A DNA stretch of 64,000 nucleotides. Origin: Agapanthus africanus (lineage: Eukaryota; Streptophyta; Magnoliopsida; Asparagales; Amaryllidaceae). This document shows, piece by piece, positions 37,596-49,819 of this stretch (its first letter is position 1; the number at the start of each line of letters is the position of its first letter). Made by a program: the position numbers and the translations under genes. A model generated the notes under the pieces. It did no database searches and was not told the DNA's origin. It saw only the letters and a list, made by a program, of their open reading frames with translations. The DNA is taken from NCBI GenBank assembly GCA_030015575.1, contig JASDDO010000006.1, forward strand, positions 110,104,045-110,168,044, read 5' to 3'.

Positions 37596-37655
37596 TTTTA
37601 AGAAGGTTCGGTCAACTTGGTCACTGAGTCATAGTTAAAGGTCAGGTCATGGTCG

Positions 37656-37680
37656 CTGCCAAAGAGAGAGAGAAAAGAAA
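37656..37680 (-). promoter_or_regulatory. B1 pyrimidine tract and CAG, 3' splice-site-like
   Basis: The minus strand reads a C/T run, TTTGGCAG|CGACCATGACC: the same site as in A, followed directly by an ATG. Confidence 0.45.
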
Positions 37681-37957
37681 TACTCAGCGTGCACTCTAAC
37701 CTAGATCAGAATGGTTACCAATTTATCTAATCAGGAAACCTCCCACTGTAACCTTAAATTCTCCTCCAAACCTGAAAGAAGAATTAGTCGGGATCACCCG
37801 AGGAGTAAACCAACTCATCAGTGGGAATCGGGATCCAACTATCATCGCATGATAACATGATGGAATCCACTCACGTTATCACACACCAGAAGGTATGCGC
37901 ATATCTGGCAAGTTTCAGTTTCTTTAGAAACTCTCGATGTGATTTTTACCCTATACT

Positions 37958-38166
37958 CTTATGACCTTGACTTTGGCCAACAAATCATAAGTCACATGTC
38001 AAGTTCTACCCGTCATTATCCAGGTTGATTTGAACCCACCCGTACCTACCCTTGACTTTGGCCAACAGGCAGTACGACTGTCGCAAACCAACGCATCTAT
38101 CTATGCAACAGAAAAGTAACAAATAGCTACCATAAACTATGCCTTGACTTTGGCCAACAAACATAG
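37958..38166 (-). promoter_or_regulatory. B1 three stem-loops of the leader
   Basis: Loop 1 at 38137-38166 (CTATG/CATAG), loop 2 at 38041-38076 (CGTACTGCC against GGTAGGTACG with one bulge), loop 3 at 37958-37991 (CTTATGA/TCATAAG). All share the core TTGTTGGCCAAAGTCAAGG or nearly so. Confidence 0.72.
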
Positions 38167-39694
38167 CATGAATACTAAGTGCTTACCGTCTGAAATGACG
38201 GAGGGCTACGAACGGTTTTTGGCGAAAAACCTTTAACGTAATGAACTTGATATCGTTGAAGGAACCGGATACCTTTTTATAAAAATATAGTGGCGAAAAC
38301 CTTTGCTAAAGAGGTCACTCCCGAAGAAGGGATCTCGGCTCTTTCCCCGTAGAATGAGGTGCAGGATATTCCAACTGAATACCACTGTGCAAAGCAAAAG
38401 GCAATCGGCTATAGTGAAGTTATTACCCTGACGCAAACTTCTGTCCAAGGGGTCACTCCCGGTGAAGGGATCTCGGCCCTTGCCTCGTCGACTGAGGTAC
38501 TGGATATTCATAACCGAATACCACTGTGCAAAACAAAAGAGAATGCCCTTGCAATAACAGCTTTTTGAAAAATGTTCCAACAACATCAGAATAGGTTTGT
38601 TTAGCTTGCATTGATTCGAATCAATGCCGTCCCATCAATTGATCACACCAATAAAGAATGAAAATACGATGTACGTATATGCCATCCGCATTCGCCACTG
38701 GGTCCCGTCATTACCCGTTAGGTTACTTAACTAACGACAGAGCGGGGACTGGACTAGCACGGATGCAAAACATATACAACGTCTACTAGTATATATATCA
38801 ATATATAATATTCGCTCAAGGGATGATAAAATTCAACATCACAGAAATGTAATAAGCATCACAGAACAATACAGATATCTAGGATCCCCAGGTTTCATAG
38901 AGCCGCTACTGAAACCCGACGTTCCCCTGGTCGTGTGGATAGCTTGTGCAATGAAATCCTAGACCCCTACGGGCGCGGCAAGTTACCCGCCAAAACCTGA
39001 AGCGAGGCAGCCCCTTCAACAACGTGAATGGACCACCCAGCACTTCACGGAATCCGGTAACTTGAGCACCCCTCCTTGGGTCAACCTGTACCCCCAACGA
39101 GTGCGGAGAATAGCCTGCCAATTCTAGAGTGAAGCCCCTCCGTGTCAAAGCTATGAGATGCGGGCCCGTTGCCCTCTAGAACCCGGCTATCCGTGCACCC
39201 CTCCATGGGGTAATCGTAGTACAGAAAGTAAAATATACATACAACGGGTACATCGACCTCAGCCCGGTCGTGCCCCAAAAGAATAATATACAAACAGGCG
39301 GTGACGGAAGACCACATGTCGGACGCTCGCCCCACAATATCAAATGTACATATACAACCAAACTGTACTACCATTGTATCCAGGTTATCCACCACGACAA
39401 ATCCGCAACATCACAGCACAACACAGAACATCAACGTGAATGTCACGTTCGCAAATCCGTCTAAAAGAACTATAGCAATTAGACAGGATTTACCGATCAA
39501 ATGACATTCACGGTCGCGGATATAATGTAAATACTGTGAACTAACATGTTTAAAATTTTCGATCGACAAAAATTCCCGAAGTGGGCCCCAACTCAGTACA
39601 CAAAATAAATCTGGGCCCAAACAAAATATACGAAAAACCCCAATTCCAACACAGAGACCTACTGAAGAAATTTGGTGCACTGTGGCTACAGTAT

Positions 39695-39740
39695 GGCGGT
39701 GGATCCGCGGCCAAAACGTGGTTACGGCCGCGGATCCGCC
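39695..39740 (-). promoter_or_regulatory. B1 GC-rich leader hairpin
   Basis: GGATCCGCGGCC pairs perfectly with GGCCGCGGATCC. It is 46 nt overall and about 195 nt after the primer site. Confidence 0.72.
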
Positions 39741-39938
39741 GTGCTTCACTGAAATCAGCCGACCAAATTTCTTCAGTTCTCTTGAAAAAGCATGCACATA
39801 TTTCTGCAATACACCAAATATTTTTTTGACAACTAAAAAATTTTGACAGAAACTGATGCTTGGAAAATGTGGTTTTTGGAAATTCGTTCGATCGAACTTG
39901 TAAACACGTTAGAGCAAGCTAGAAAAGGTTAATGGCCT

Positions 39939-39951
39939 GGCTCTGATACCA
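39939..39951 (-). promoter_or_regulatory. B1 primer-binding site
   Basis: TGGTATCAGAGCC on the minus strand, directly after the LTR end. Confidence 0.9.
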
Positions 39952-42028
39952 TGTAAGAGCACGGCAGCGCCCCGGCCGTCTGTCCGAGGACAAAATGCGG
40001 AAACAAAAACTTTTCTTTAAACTAGAAACCGGCGCTACCGCGGACTATAAACCCGGATCGGACCATTAACCAACTACTAGCTAACTAGAGAAAGGGTAGA
40101 GAGGCTATACCGAGCGATCCATGTCCTTCGGTCTTCGGCCACCATCTCGATCTCCCCGCGGCATCTCCGGTCTTGATCTCCTCGTCGGAAGGGGCACCAC
40201 ATCTCCGAGTCTTTTTATGGGCTCCCACCTCTGAACCGAGGCAACTCGGACACGAAGTTGGCAAGCCGACGTGTCCAAGATTGCTGTAGGCCGAGTGAAG
40301 AATGCTATGTCTCGAGGGGTTACTGAAGTTGCCATTTTTGGAGTGGAGAAGGAGATGAGCTTTGAAATGGAGCTATCCTTTTTGCATGAATGAAAAATGA
40401 GATACCACAAAAACCTCACACAAAATGAATAGGGTTGTCCAAGAGGGGGGCTCGGACACTTTTGAGAATGGGGGGGAGCATAAACCAAAGAGGGTGACCA
40501 TAAGGAAAAACAACAAAAACCCACACTCATTTCCTCATCAAGTCCCATCACCAATCTCATCTCAAAAATCAAGTAATGATGAACCATCATGAAGCATCCA
40601 TGTGCCACAAAAAACCACCCTCCATTTTGTCAAAGCCACATTTACAAAAAGAACCCTCTCCATCAATTTTCAGCCAAAGAAAGAAAGAAGGGAAAATGGC
40701 CGAAACGGAATGTAAGCTGGCAACTTCAAAAACGATCTGGTAATAAATTACAGGAAAAGCTCACGACTGTATATACATACCCGCATTTGTATTCCGACTG
40801 AATACAAAAGCAACGAGACAAAATGTACACTGTAAAATACTAGGATCCGGCTTAAAGCAAAGCCCGCTAGTATTATCCGTCCGAACCATGACACGTGCAC
40901 AAGTGCACGCGTATGTTCGAAACCTACCATAAATCCATACGGCCTCTACAGCGTTTTGCCCAAAACTTGAGAAACTGTCTGTGGGGGACTCTAAAGACTC
41001 GTCAATACTTTGGCTGTGGATTTAACCACTATAACGTCAGAGGTATTAGCCGTACGTAACGGGCTACAAGGTATTGACCAAAAGGTAGGTCGATGAGTGA
41101 ACTCGTCCTGACACCCTACCGAGCTTGTTAGTGACAATATCCATACAGTCCGGTCCGTTCGTCTATGAGCATCGCATGGCGGGCCTAGAGGGTTGGTAAA
41201 AGTCAGACCCCCAAAAGAGGTACAAGTCGTGTCGGAGTGTAGCCTAGAACACCCTGAGATACTACTGGAATACCTACCAGAAAATCTCCTGCCTTGGCCA
41301 AGGACTTCGTGTAATGGCTCTCCTAAACACAGCGCGACCTCACCCCCAATACCGGGAGAGACGAAACCCCTGCAGATCCGCTCACTGCCTCCATGTGGCT
41401 CGGGACTGCACCCAACGAAAACCTGTTTGCACGACTCCTTTGAGCCGTGGTAGGGTATTAATAAAAGTACAGTGGGAACTCACACGAGACAAATGACGAT
41501 CTCAGGTCGATGAACTAACCTGTACACATGTCACCAGGGAACTGCTATCTGACGTCAGGTATAAAACCAACTAGCATGATCCCGGCGAGTCATGTCCGGT
41601 GTACTCATAACCCAATGAGCACCTGTATACATCTTAGGTGAACCAACTGACACCAATGGCTTGTGAGACCAGCCACCGCCCCTCGTCGGTGTCTTGACTG
41701 TATACACTAGTCTACTCTGGAGTATCGATGCCCTATCTCGAAAACTCCCACGACTAGGGACATTTTAAGCATGTGCTTATAGACCCCAGCTCCCGCGTAT
41801 ATGATCGCCATCATACTGCTGGTCGTCAAGCAAGAATCCTAAGGGCTCTATCAACGCGCAATAGTGACCTGTAAGGTCACCTAAAGTAGTACACGATGAT
41901 AAAGTTCAACCAGATAGCATACTATCATCTTGAGTAAGACTGTCCTACCGGTATAGGTCCTCCCTCAATCATTGCAATCACGTGCCTGCGATCTAATAAT
42001 TGATTCTGAGGGCACTATATATCCAACA
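39952..42028 (-). repeat. B1 5' LTR, 2077 bp
   Basis: Runs from TGTTGGATAT (minus, at 42028) to CTCTTACA (at 39952). Interior blocks such as GACTCTAAAGACTCGTCAAT are shared with the A and C LTRs, so the three LTR families descend from one ancestor. Confidence 0.92.
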
Positions 42029-42769
42029 GACTTGGTCAAAACCATTATGAGGTGGAGGAAAATATTTACTAATCCTTTTATTGATAATTGTGTTATGGCT
42101 AATTTCTTTGACCATTTGACCTAGCTGACCATTGTTGACTTGGATATTTTTGTGAGCACTAGACTCTTCTTATGGCTTGGATTTAACTTGACATCATAAT
42201 GGTCAAATCAATTGTAACCGTCACAATTTATCATGAAAAAAGAATGGTAATTATTTTTCTTATGGATCATTATCTCTTTCTCATTCTCTCTCATCAAAAG
42301 AGAGCTCCCATGGTTGCTCCTTCTTCTTCCTCACTAGCATTTCCTAATAGTCTCATGTGTTGAGCAAATTAGGTTCTAAATAGACAAACAAATCCATCTT
42401 CCTCTTCTACATCACCTAGGACATCAAGCATAGCAAACTTGTTGCCCTAGTTACCTCGGCATGAGGTAGAGCTCGGACTACAGACTCTCGGGTGGATCGT
42501 CTTCGACTCTAGAAGGCTGTGGAGGTGACCAAGATCCGGATCGATCCTCGGAGCTCACATGGACGAGGAGGACAGCGGAGAAAAGAACCGAAGGACTTTT
42601 TGCATAAGGTATAATCTCCTAAACATAGTAGATAGAACCTCTAGTTGTTTGTTAGAAATGGTTTGGCAAAGATCCTTTAGCGTTAGTCTATGTTGCTATG
42701 TAAGAAAGTTTTGATTTTTACTTGTTCCGCCTCCTCGCTAGCTTGCGGGGTGAGCGATATAGACTGACA
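42029..42769 (+). repeat. D 5' LTR, last 741 bp
   Basis: Ends ...AGACTGACA one base before the primer site. It carries a TTGAC cluster at 42108-42139. The 5' part is not present left of the B1 nest. Confidence 0.8.
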
Positions 42770-42770
42770 G

Positions 42771-42783
42771 TGGTATCAGAGCC
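42771..42783 (+). promoter_or_regulatory. D primer-binding site
   Basis: TGGTATCAGAGCC, initiator-Met tRNA type. Confidence 0.9.
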
Positions 42784-42977
42784 TAGCTAAACCATTACTA
42801 ACTTGTTAGCAAAGTGTTAGAAATTTGATCGCCGGAGAAATCGCTAAAACACGTCAAAAAGGCACATTTTCTGTCAATTTTAAAAACTGGACCAAAATTT
42901 TTTCCACAGACCTTAAAAATATATGCAGGCTTTTTGAAAGACACACAAGAAAAACGAGCTCGTGAATCGGTCAGAAC

Positions 42978-43024
42978 GCCGCGGAAGCGAAGCGAAACCA
43001 AGCGTTTCGCCACGGATCCGCGGC
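42978..43024 (+). promoter_or_regulatory. D GC-rich leader hairpin
   Basis: Outer GCCGCGGA/TCCGCGGC and inner GCGAAAC/GTTTCGC. It is 47 nt long, about 195 nt after the primer site. Confidence 0.68.
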
Positions 43025-44133
43025 CGAGTCGACGCCGAGTCAACTCGTTTTTCCTGCAGTCTGTCCAGATTTGTATTTTGTGATTTTTCTGATACTTTGT
43101 TTCTGCCCAGATTTTGTTGAGTACTGTGTTGTGCTTGGGGTAATTTCAAATCTAGTAGTTGATCGAAATTCTAAGTACTTTAGAGAATCGGATCTTCTGT
43201 GATGTGATATATGTATTGAACGTTTACTAATCGCTATACGTCGATTAGTGGGGGTTGTACATATCTGTTATCTGTGTTGTTGGATTGTGTATATGAACTT
43301 GTTGGATTGTCGTGGATGAATAGCCGGGAATGTGAGATGAGAGTTTTTCCACTTTTAATTCGATGTAAATTATAAATTGATGTAATATTATATTTGGGTC
43401 GCACATCCGGGTTGAGGATGTAGCCGCCATTGTATATTATTTCTTTTACTGTTTTTGCTCCTATGATAGACCCAAGGTGGGATGCACAAACTACTGAGTA
43501 CTTTGAAGTGCTAAGTGGCCTACTCACGTTGTTGAGGCAGACTACTTCGCTTCGGGTATTTGGCGAGTAGTTTGCCGCACCCATAGGGGTCTGGGGTGGG
43601 GTTTGGCTATTCATCGCGACTATGTAATTAGTCTTTCGTTGCAGGCTTGAACGAAGTGCGGATTCCTAGTATATCCAATGTGTTCATATGTGATCTGGAA
43701 TGACGATCATTGCATCTGACGAATGTATATATCTATATATGATATCTAGTAGATGTTGCTTATGTTTTACATCCGCGCTAGTCTAGCCCCTGCTCTGTCG
43801 TTAGTTAAGTAACCTAACGGGTGATGACGGGGCCCCGTGGCTAATGCGGATAGCATAAGCGTGCGTTATATTTTCGTTGTTCAATGATAGGATTAATTGA
43901 TGGGACACATTATATTAATGCAAAGAAAATAAACCAAAGCTGAATCGTTGGAAAAATTTCAAAACCACTCGGTTTTTTCAAAAACAGAAAACTTTTAAAA
44001 ACGCGGAGCTTAAAACACTCCTTTTAAAAGCTATCAGGTTCCTTTGATTATATCAAGTTCACTACGTTAACGGTTTCGCCAAAACCATTTGCAGCCCTCC
44101 GTCATTTCATATGAATATTCAATAGTATTCAAG

Positions 44134-44344
44134 CTATGTTTGTTGACCTTCGTCAAGGCATAGTGATTGGTAGCTGTTGGGTGTTCATATGTAGCATAGA
44201 TAGATGCGTTGGTTTGGGACAGTCGTATTACCTTGTTGACCTTCGTCAAGGGTATATACAGGTGTGTTCAAATTAACCTTGACAATGATGGGTAGAACTT
44301 GATTTTTTGACCTATGATTTGTTGACCTTCGTCAAGGTCATAAG
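44134..44344 (+). promoter_or_regulatory. D three stem-loops of the leader
   Basis: Loop 1 at 44134-44163 (CTATG/CATAG), loop 2 at 44225-44259 (GTATTACC against GGTATATAC with one bulge), loop 3 at 44312-44344. The 19-nt core TTGTTGACCTTCGTCAAGG is identical in all three (44140, 44233, 44319). Confidence 0.75.
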
Positions 44345-44804
44345 AGCATGGGGCAAAAATCCACATCGGGAGTTTATAAAGAAACTGAAACTTGCTAGTG
44401 CTGCATACCATTTGGAGTTTGATAATGTTGGTAGGATTCCTTCAGCATTATCTCACAATGATATTTGGATCCCGATCCTACTGTGAGTATCCGCTACTCC
44501 TCGGGAAACTCTTCACTTAACGATCAATGCTATCAACCAAGTAGGTGTCTAAAACAGTATTAGCGGGGCTACGCCTCCAGGGAAAAGAGGTTATTTAATT
44601 AAGGAACTTCGCGAAAGCGTCGTAAAACCTCCCTCGAAGTACCGACACTAGCCTTGCCGAACGGTTAAGCAAGTATTGTACGGTGAGATCAGTCCTGACT
44701 AATTCTTCTTTTATGGTTTGAGGAAGGATTCGAGAAACAATGGGAGCCATCCTGTTTAGATAAATTAAAAACCAATATGAACTTACAGGAGCATCATGCT
44801 AAGT

Positions 44805-44831
44805 GTTTTCTTCTCTTTCTCTTAATTGCAG
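44805..44831 (+). promoter_or_regulatory. D pyrimidine tract and CAG, 3' splice-site-like
   Basis: TTCTCTTTCTCTTAATTGCAG is followed by CGACC, as in A1 and A2. Confidence 0.45.
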
Positions 44832-44839
44832 CGACCCCG

Positions 44840-46575
44840 TGACCAGACATAGGTTACATCTAGATAATAAAATGACTGAAACTGACTATATTCACTGGCA
44901 AAGGTTTGTCCAGATGTCCATTACCCATGACAAACTGGACACCTCTTCACTAATCCAACCCCTGCCGTCTCAGGACCAGTTTCCATCGTCACGGATATTG
45001 ATATCCGTAAGACCTCGGAAAAAGACTGTGCGAATGCCAAGTGCCTCATGTTGGCCTCAGTTGATAGTGCATACCAGAGGCAACACGAGAAGATGGACTT
45101 AGTTTCTGTCTTCCTCCATAACAAAGATTTATATGGAAAGCAATCTCGTATCGCAAGATATAAGACCACGAACGAATTGCTTCAAGCGTGGTTGGCTGTC
45201 GGGTCATCTGTAGGGGACAAGGTCCTTACAGAGACTAGCTATATTGATGAGCTCATGGACCTGAGGACCACGTTGAAGAACGAGTCACATACTGACTTGA
45301 TTCTACAGTCTCTACCTTCTACTAACACCCTGAAGGAAACCAGGAAGGTATAAGGAAAGGGAGGGGCAAAAGTTTCGGGACTAGATATAGTGAAGGAGGG
45401 ACGTTCCTATTGTTATGGGAAAGGTCATTGGAAGAAGGATTGCAGGGCTTTAAAAGCCTGTAGCCAGGATTCGAAGCATGTTGTGGTTTCGGCTTCAGGT
45501 GTGTTTGTAATAGAAAACTGTATGTTAATTAACTCTACTTCCTGGGTACTAGATACCAGATCAGGATCTCATATCTGTAATTCATTACAGGCTTTAAGAA
45601 ATCGTAGAGTTATCAGGTTAGGTGATATGACTCTCAGGGTTGCAAACGGAATGAGCGTGGACGCTGAATCCGTAGGGGAATATCACCTTGGATTGACAAG
45701 TGGGCAGATATTGATTCTACGTAACTGTTTGTATGTACCTAGTCTAGCTTGTAATATCATATCTGTATCCTTACTTTCTAAGGAAGGATATGATTTTACT
45801 TTTGTAAGCGATGTGGTCCACATCCACCTAAATTAAGTTCTGATTGGGTCAGGTATATTAGAAAACGGAATATACGTATTAAATCAAGCTCAGGTTTTCA
45901 GTGTCCAGAACACACTTAAAAGAAAGTCTCCGGAAATAAATCAGGCTTTCCTATGGCATTGTAGACTGGGTCACATCAATGAGACACGGTTGCCGAAGTT
46001 GCATAAAGAGGGATATTTGAATCCGTTCGAATATCAGTCTTATGCCACTTGTGAATCTTGTCTCATTGGAAAGATGACAAAGACTCCGTTCACTGGACAC
46101 TGAGTAAGAGCAAGCGAGCCCTTGGGACTCATACACAGCGATGTATGTGGTCCAATGTCTACACATGCGCGAAGTGATTATTCATACTTCATTACTTTTA
46201 CGGATGATTTCTCTAGGTATGGACATGTCTTCTTGATGAAGCATAAATCCGAGGCCTTTAAGAAGTTCCGGGAATACAAGAATGAAGTAGAAAAACAAAC
46301 ATGCAAAAGTGTCAAGACACTGAGATCTGATCGTGGTGGTAAATACTTGAGTGCCGAGTTCCTAGGCTACTCAAAAGAAAATGGAATTCTCTCTCAGCTT
46401 ACGCCACCATACACACCACAACACAATGGTGTATCGGAAAGGCGGAATCGAACCCTATTGGATATGGTTCGTTCCATGATGAGTAAAGCTGAGTTACCAC
46501 GATCTTTCTGGGGTTATGCACTAGAAACAGCTGCATATCTCTTGAACAAGGTTCCAACCAAGACTGTGCCGACGC
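44840..46575 (+). pseudogene. D gag, protease and integrase region (fossil)
   Basis: Gag-like sequence lies at about 44.85-45.35 kb (for example the stretch with YGKQSRIARYKTTNELLQAW). A zinc-knuckle remnant with GHWKKDC is near 45.43 kb, the protease region with STSWVLDT near 45.54 kb, and integrase at about 45.95-46.57 kb (WHCRLGH, HSDVCGPM, LRSDRGG, NGVSERRNRTLLDMVRSMM). Same lineage as A. Confidence 0.82.
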
Positions 46576-49021
46576 AGGATACAAAGGAGATTCATCAGAT
46601 TGATGTGCCGACGCAGGCCCAGTTGAGTTGAAGATTTTCAGTATGGAGAGACTTACTCAAATCTAGAGCAGACCGATCTAGAGATGACCGTTGATGTATC
46701 GTCTTTCCTGGAGGATTGACGCGTTGTTTAGCATGCGGGCGAAGAGCATTCACATGTGGTATAGGGGAAGCTAAAAAGTTCGAACGAGTGTCAGAAATCC
46801 ATTTTTCCCAAGTTTAAAGTGTTCGGAGGAAGATGCAAGTGATTCTGTGGACCCTCTAGAAGAATGAAACCGTAACTCGACATGATGACTATAGAACCGC
46901 TTTTGAACCTTAGGGTTTGCGGCAGTTTAGCGGTGCCATCAGTGAGGCTTGGGTTTTCCCTTCTTTGGTTGGTCCGTAGGTACTGTAGTATGTACCAGAT
47001 ATTATTAGACTGTGCTCAGGTGTTGAGCTTTTGGGAAATTATGGGACTTGATGACTCGATCGAAAGGTTTAAATGTCGTTCGGATATCGTGTGATAAGAG
47101 ACCAATAAGCTGACCAGCTCCGGATAGAGGACCTCATCTAGATGCGCTGTGAGTTGATTGAGGACGGCCGAGTGTTGAGTGTTCCTCCGATGGTTAGGAC
47201 GAGTCCCCGAGGACGTGTTCGGCTAGATATCTTCTACAGAGTGATGAAAATTCCGAGTTCGTGATTTCGAGTCCATGTGAGAGACTTTGGGTTGACCGTG
47301 GCCGAGAACAGTTGCATTGTGCAGATAGCGTGACGTGACGTCAAAGTAGACGATGATACAGACGAGTGGAACTAGAGGTTCGTGCGAGATGCTGACGAGC
47401 TGTTGTTATTAGAGACTTGATGTGCATACATAGGCGTTGGGATGCGGCCAGTTCCCGAGGAAATGTTGTGCTGAGAACGCAGATGTCCAGAAAACGAGAA
47501 CAGATTATGTAAGAGTACCAGCCTCCGTACAGTTCGGTATAGGCGAGATCGGAAGAGACCTTGAGCAGGATTCCTTCCAGGACACTGCTGCAATGTGATT
47601 CGCACCGATGATCAGATGTGTTATGAGTATTCAGAGGGCCAGAGGCCAACTCCAGTGACGTGCTGCCTTACGAGTGGTCGTGATGATTGACCGAGAGATG
47701 ACCAGAGAAGTGCCAGAACGAAATCGTCCCCGTTAGCACACCTGACTGGGCCGCTGAACCATGGGATTGAGAGATTGGTGAATCCACAGAGAAGATGATG
47801 ACCCAGAGACAGAAGATGCCAGACCATGAGCATGAGGAAAGCAGATGTTCTTGTTCTGCAGGTTTTGGGCGCACCGATTTATTTTTCGACATTGTAGGAA
47901 GTGTACCTCAATGTCATTTGTTGCGATTTGCGGTGTGATCCGAGTATCACTCTTATATCACTTGGATTTGAGTTTTGATGATTGAGTTTCATGATATTGT
48001 TTTCGTGCACCATGGTTGCACCTACTGGGTATTTACACTTTTTGCATGGTTATTGCACTTGAGATATGTTTTTATACACCGTTGTGTTGGTTGTTGATTT
48101 GTGCATATTTATTGCACTTGAGATTGGTTTTTTTCCTTGGCTGCACATATTAATGATTTCGTGGATTTCATACGGATGATGTGATTTTGCATTCGGTATA
48201 GCTCACATGTGCTTGATGTGCATTGGTATGGATTTTATGCACATAGTTGCACACGTTTTTAATTTATACACCTTGGTACACTCGGTGTTGTTTTATACGC
48301 ATTTGAGTTATTATTATGATTTTCATGCATTTGATGCACCAGAGATGTATTTTGTGCACTTGGTGCACCAGATCAGTATTGTTGCACATTGTTGCACTAG
48401 GCTTGCATTTCATGCATTTTGTCGCACCGGATGTTGTTGTCGTGCACACCCGTTGCACAGGAAAGATGTTTTCGTGCACACCCGTTGCACTTAGTTTAGC
48501 TTTTGTGCATATTGTGGCATTAGTATTTGGATTTGATTTCCGTGCGCACCAGACGCACGTGATGGTTAGATACGCCTTTTGAGGCTGATTTTTCTTTCGA
48601 GCACTTTGTTTTCGTTTTGGGCACCATATTATATAATGGCCAAAAAGGACTGATCTGAGGACAATACCTGAGTACCTTGCATGCATTAAAGGTTTAACAA
48701 GGGTTTTTTGAAAAAGAGCTATAGTCTCGTTATTTCCTACGTGTCCGTGAGGGACACGAACGTTTATAAAGGAAAACCTTTTTGGATATTTTGAAAACGA
48801 CGGAACGTGTATTTAGGAAAACATATATGGACATATATTATTATTTTAAAATGAGTGTCCGTCACTTATACCATGAGTTACGCATTCACGCGGCGATTTA
48901 GAATAGATTTTTGCATGAGTTTTATTTAGTTCTTGAAAGTTTTCCAATGATGCGTACTATACACGTATTATAGTATTTGACTAGTGTATATTGGATTTCA
49001 GTAGTGTATTTCGAGATCTAT
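46576..49021. other. Unassigned stretch between D and B2
   Basis: No domain, LTR end or host gene is recognisable here. The left edge carries a 14-bp direct repeat (46565-46578 and 46604-46617). The right third holds many GCAC motifs (48005-48620). It is the sequence into which B2 inserted, since the B2 LTR starts at 49022. It may be an old retroelement, but I cannot support a family. Confidence 0.4.
48005..48620. repeat. Field of GCAC motifs (TTGCAC, GTGCAC)
   Basis: I count about 20 GCAC tetramers in roughly 600 bp, where two or three would be expected by chance. They sit mostly in TTGCAC, GTGCAC or TGCATTT contexts at irregular spacing. CGTGCACACCCGTTGCAC occurs twice, about 22 bp apart (near 48451 and 48473). 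Confidence 0.75.
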
Positions 49022-49819
49022 TGTTGGAGATAGTGCCCTCAGAGTCAATTATTGGATCACAGGCACGTGATTGCAATGATTGAGGGAGGACCTATGCCGG
49101 TAGGACAGTCTTACTCAAGATGATAGTATGCTATCTGGTTTACCTTTATCATCGTGTACTGCTTTAGGTGACCTTACAGGTCACTATTGCGCGCTGATAG
49201 ATTCCTTAAGATTCTTCCATGACGGCCAATAGTATGATGGCAATCATATACGTGGGAGCTGGGGTCTATAAGCAAATCCTTCAAAGGTCCCTAGTCGTGG
49301 GAGTTTCGAGACAGGGCATCAATACTCCAGAGTAGACTAGTGTATACAGTCGAGACCCCGACGAGGGGCGGTGGCCGGTCTCACAAGCCACTGGTGTTAG
49401 TTGGTTCACCTAAGATGTATACATGTGCTCATTGGGTTATGAGTACACCGGACAGGACTCGCCGGGAACATGCTAGTTGGTCTTATACCAGACATTAGAT
49501 AGCAGTTCCCAGGGGACATGTGTACAGGTTAGTTCATCGACCTGAGATCGTCATTTGTCTCGTGTGAGTTCCCACTGTACTTTGATTACTACCCTACCAC
49601 ACTCAAAGGAGACGTGCAAACAGGTTTTAGTTGGGTACAGTCCCGAGCCACATGGAGGCAGTGAGCGGATCTTCAGGGGTTCGTCTCTCCCGGTACAGGG
49701 GTTGAGGTCGCGCTGTGTCTAGTAGAGCCATTACATGAAGTCCTTGGCCAAGGCAGGAGGTTTACTAGTAGGTATTCCAGTAGTATCTCAGGGTGTTCTG
49801 GGCTACACTCCGACGCGAC
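49022..49819 (+). repeat. B2 5' LTR, first part
   Basis: Starts TGTTGGAGATAGTGCCCT. It breaks off in CGACGCGAC, where A2 is inserted. Confidence 0.9.

Larger units (their letters stand above)
37659..39938 (-). other. B1 untranslated leader
   Basis: Contains the three stem-loops, a duplicated block (about 38.30-38.39 and 38.43-38.55 kb) shared with B2, C1 and C2, and the GC-rich hairpin. No gene is seen. Confidence 0.75.
33741..42028 (-). mobile_element. Copia element B1, gag-less family, left end missing
   Basis: On the minus strand: 5' LTR 39952-42028, primer site, leader 37659-39938, a tandemly doubled 409-bp segment in the position of gag, a deeply decayed pol remnant, purine tract, and the first 485 bp of the 3' LTR (33741-34225), which C1 interrupts. 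The shared LTR part differs at about 24 of 375 sites (about 6%), making B1 older than the C1 and A1 nested in it. It is inserted, in opposite orientation, into an LTR of D. Broken throughout, with too many breaks to count. Confidence 0.88.
42784..44831 (+). other. D untranslated leader
   Basis: About 2 kb, alignable to the A2 leader throughout. It has the GC hairpin near its start and the three stem-loops near its end, and lacks the duplicated block of B and C. No gene is seen. Confidence 0.78.
42029..46575 (+). mobile_element. Copia element D, fragment with gag, both ends missing
   Basis: Plus strand: the last 741 bp of a 5' LTR (42029-42769), primer site, leader, gag, zinc knuckle, protease and integrase. 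Reverse transcriptase, RNase H and the 3' LTR are absent from the window. Its LTR is unlike those of A, B and C, but its leader and gag-pol are close to A. B1 is inserted in its LTR, so D predates B1, whose LTRs differ by about 6%. Broken, with roughly five breaks. Confidence 0.85.

Noticed and set aside
40105-40608. A long open frame in the B1 LTR, with a counterpart in the same frame in the B2 LTR (60908-61369)
   Set aside because: Frame conservation over about 80 codons looked like an LTR-encoded protein. In the best-matching stretch, however, most base differences between the two copies change the amino acid (five of five in an 18-codon sample), which is the opposite of protein constraint.
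48207-48686. Overlapping frames on both strands in the GCAC field
   Set aside because: They follow from the repeated GCAC/TTGCAC motif. Histidine and cysteine richness reflects that composition.
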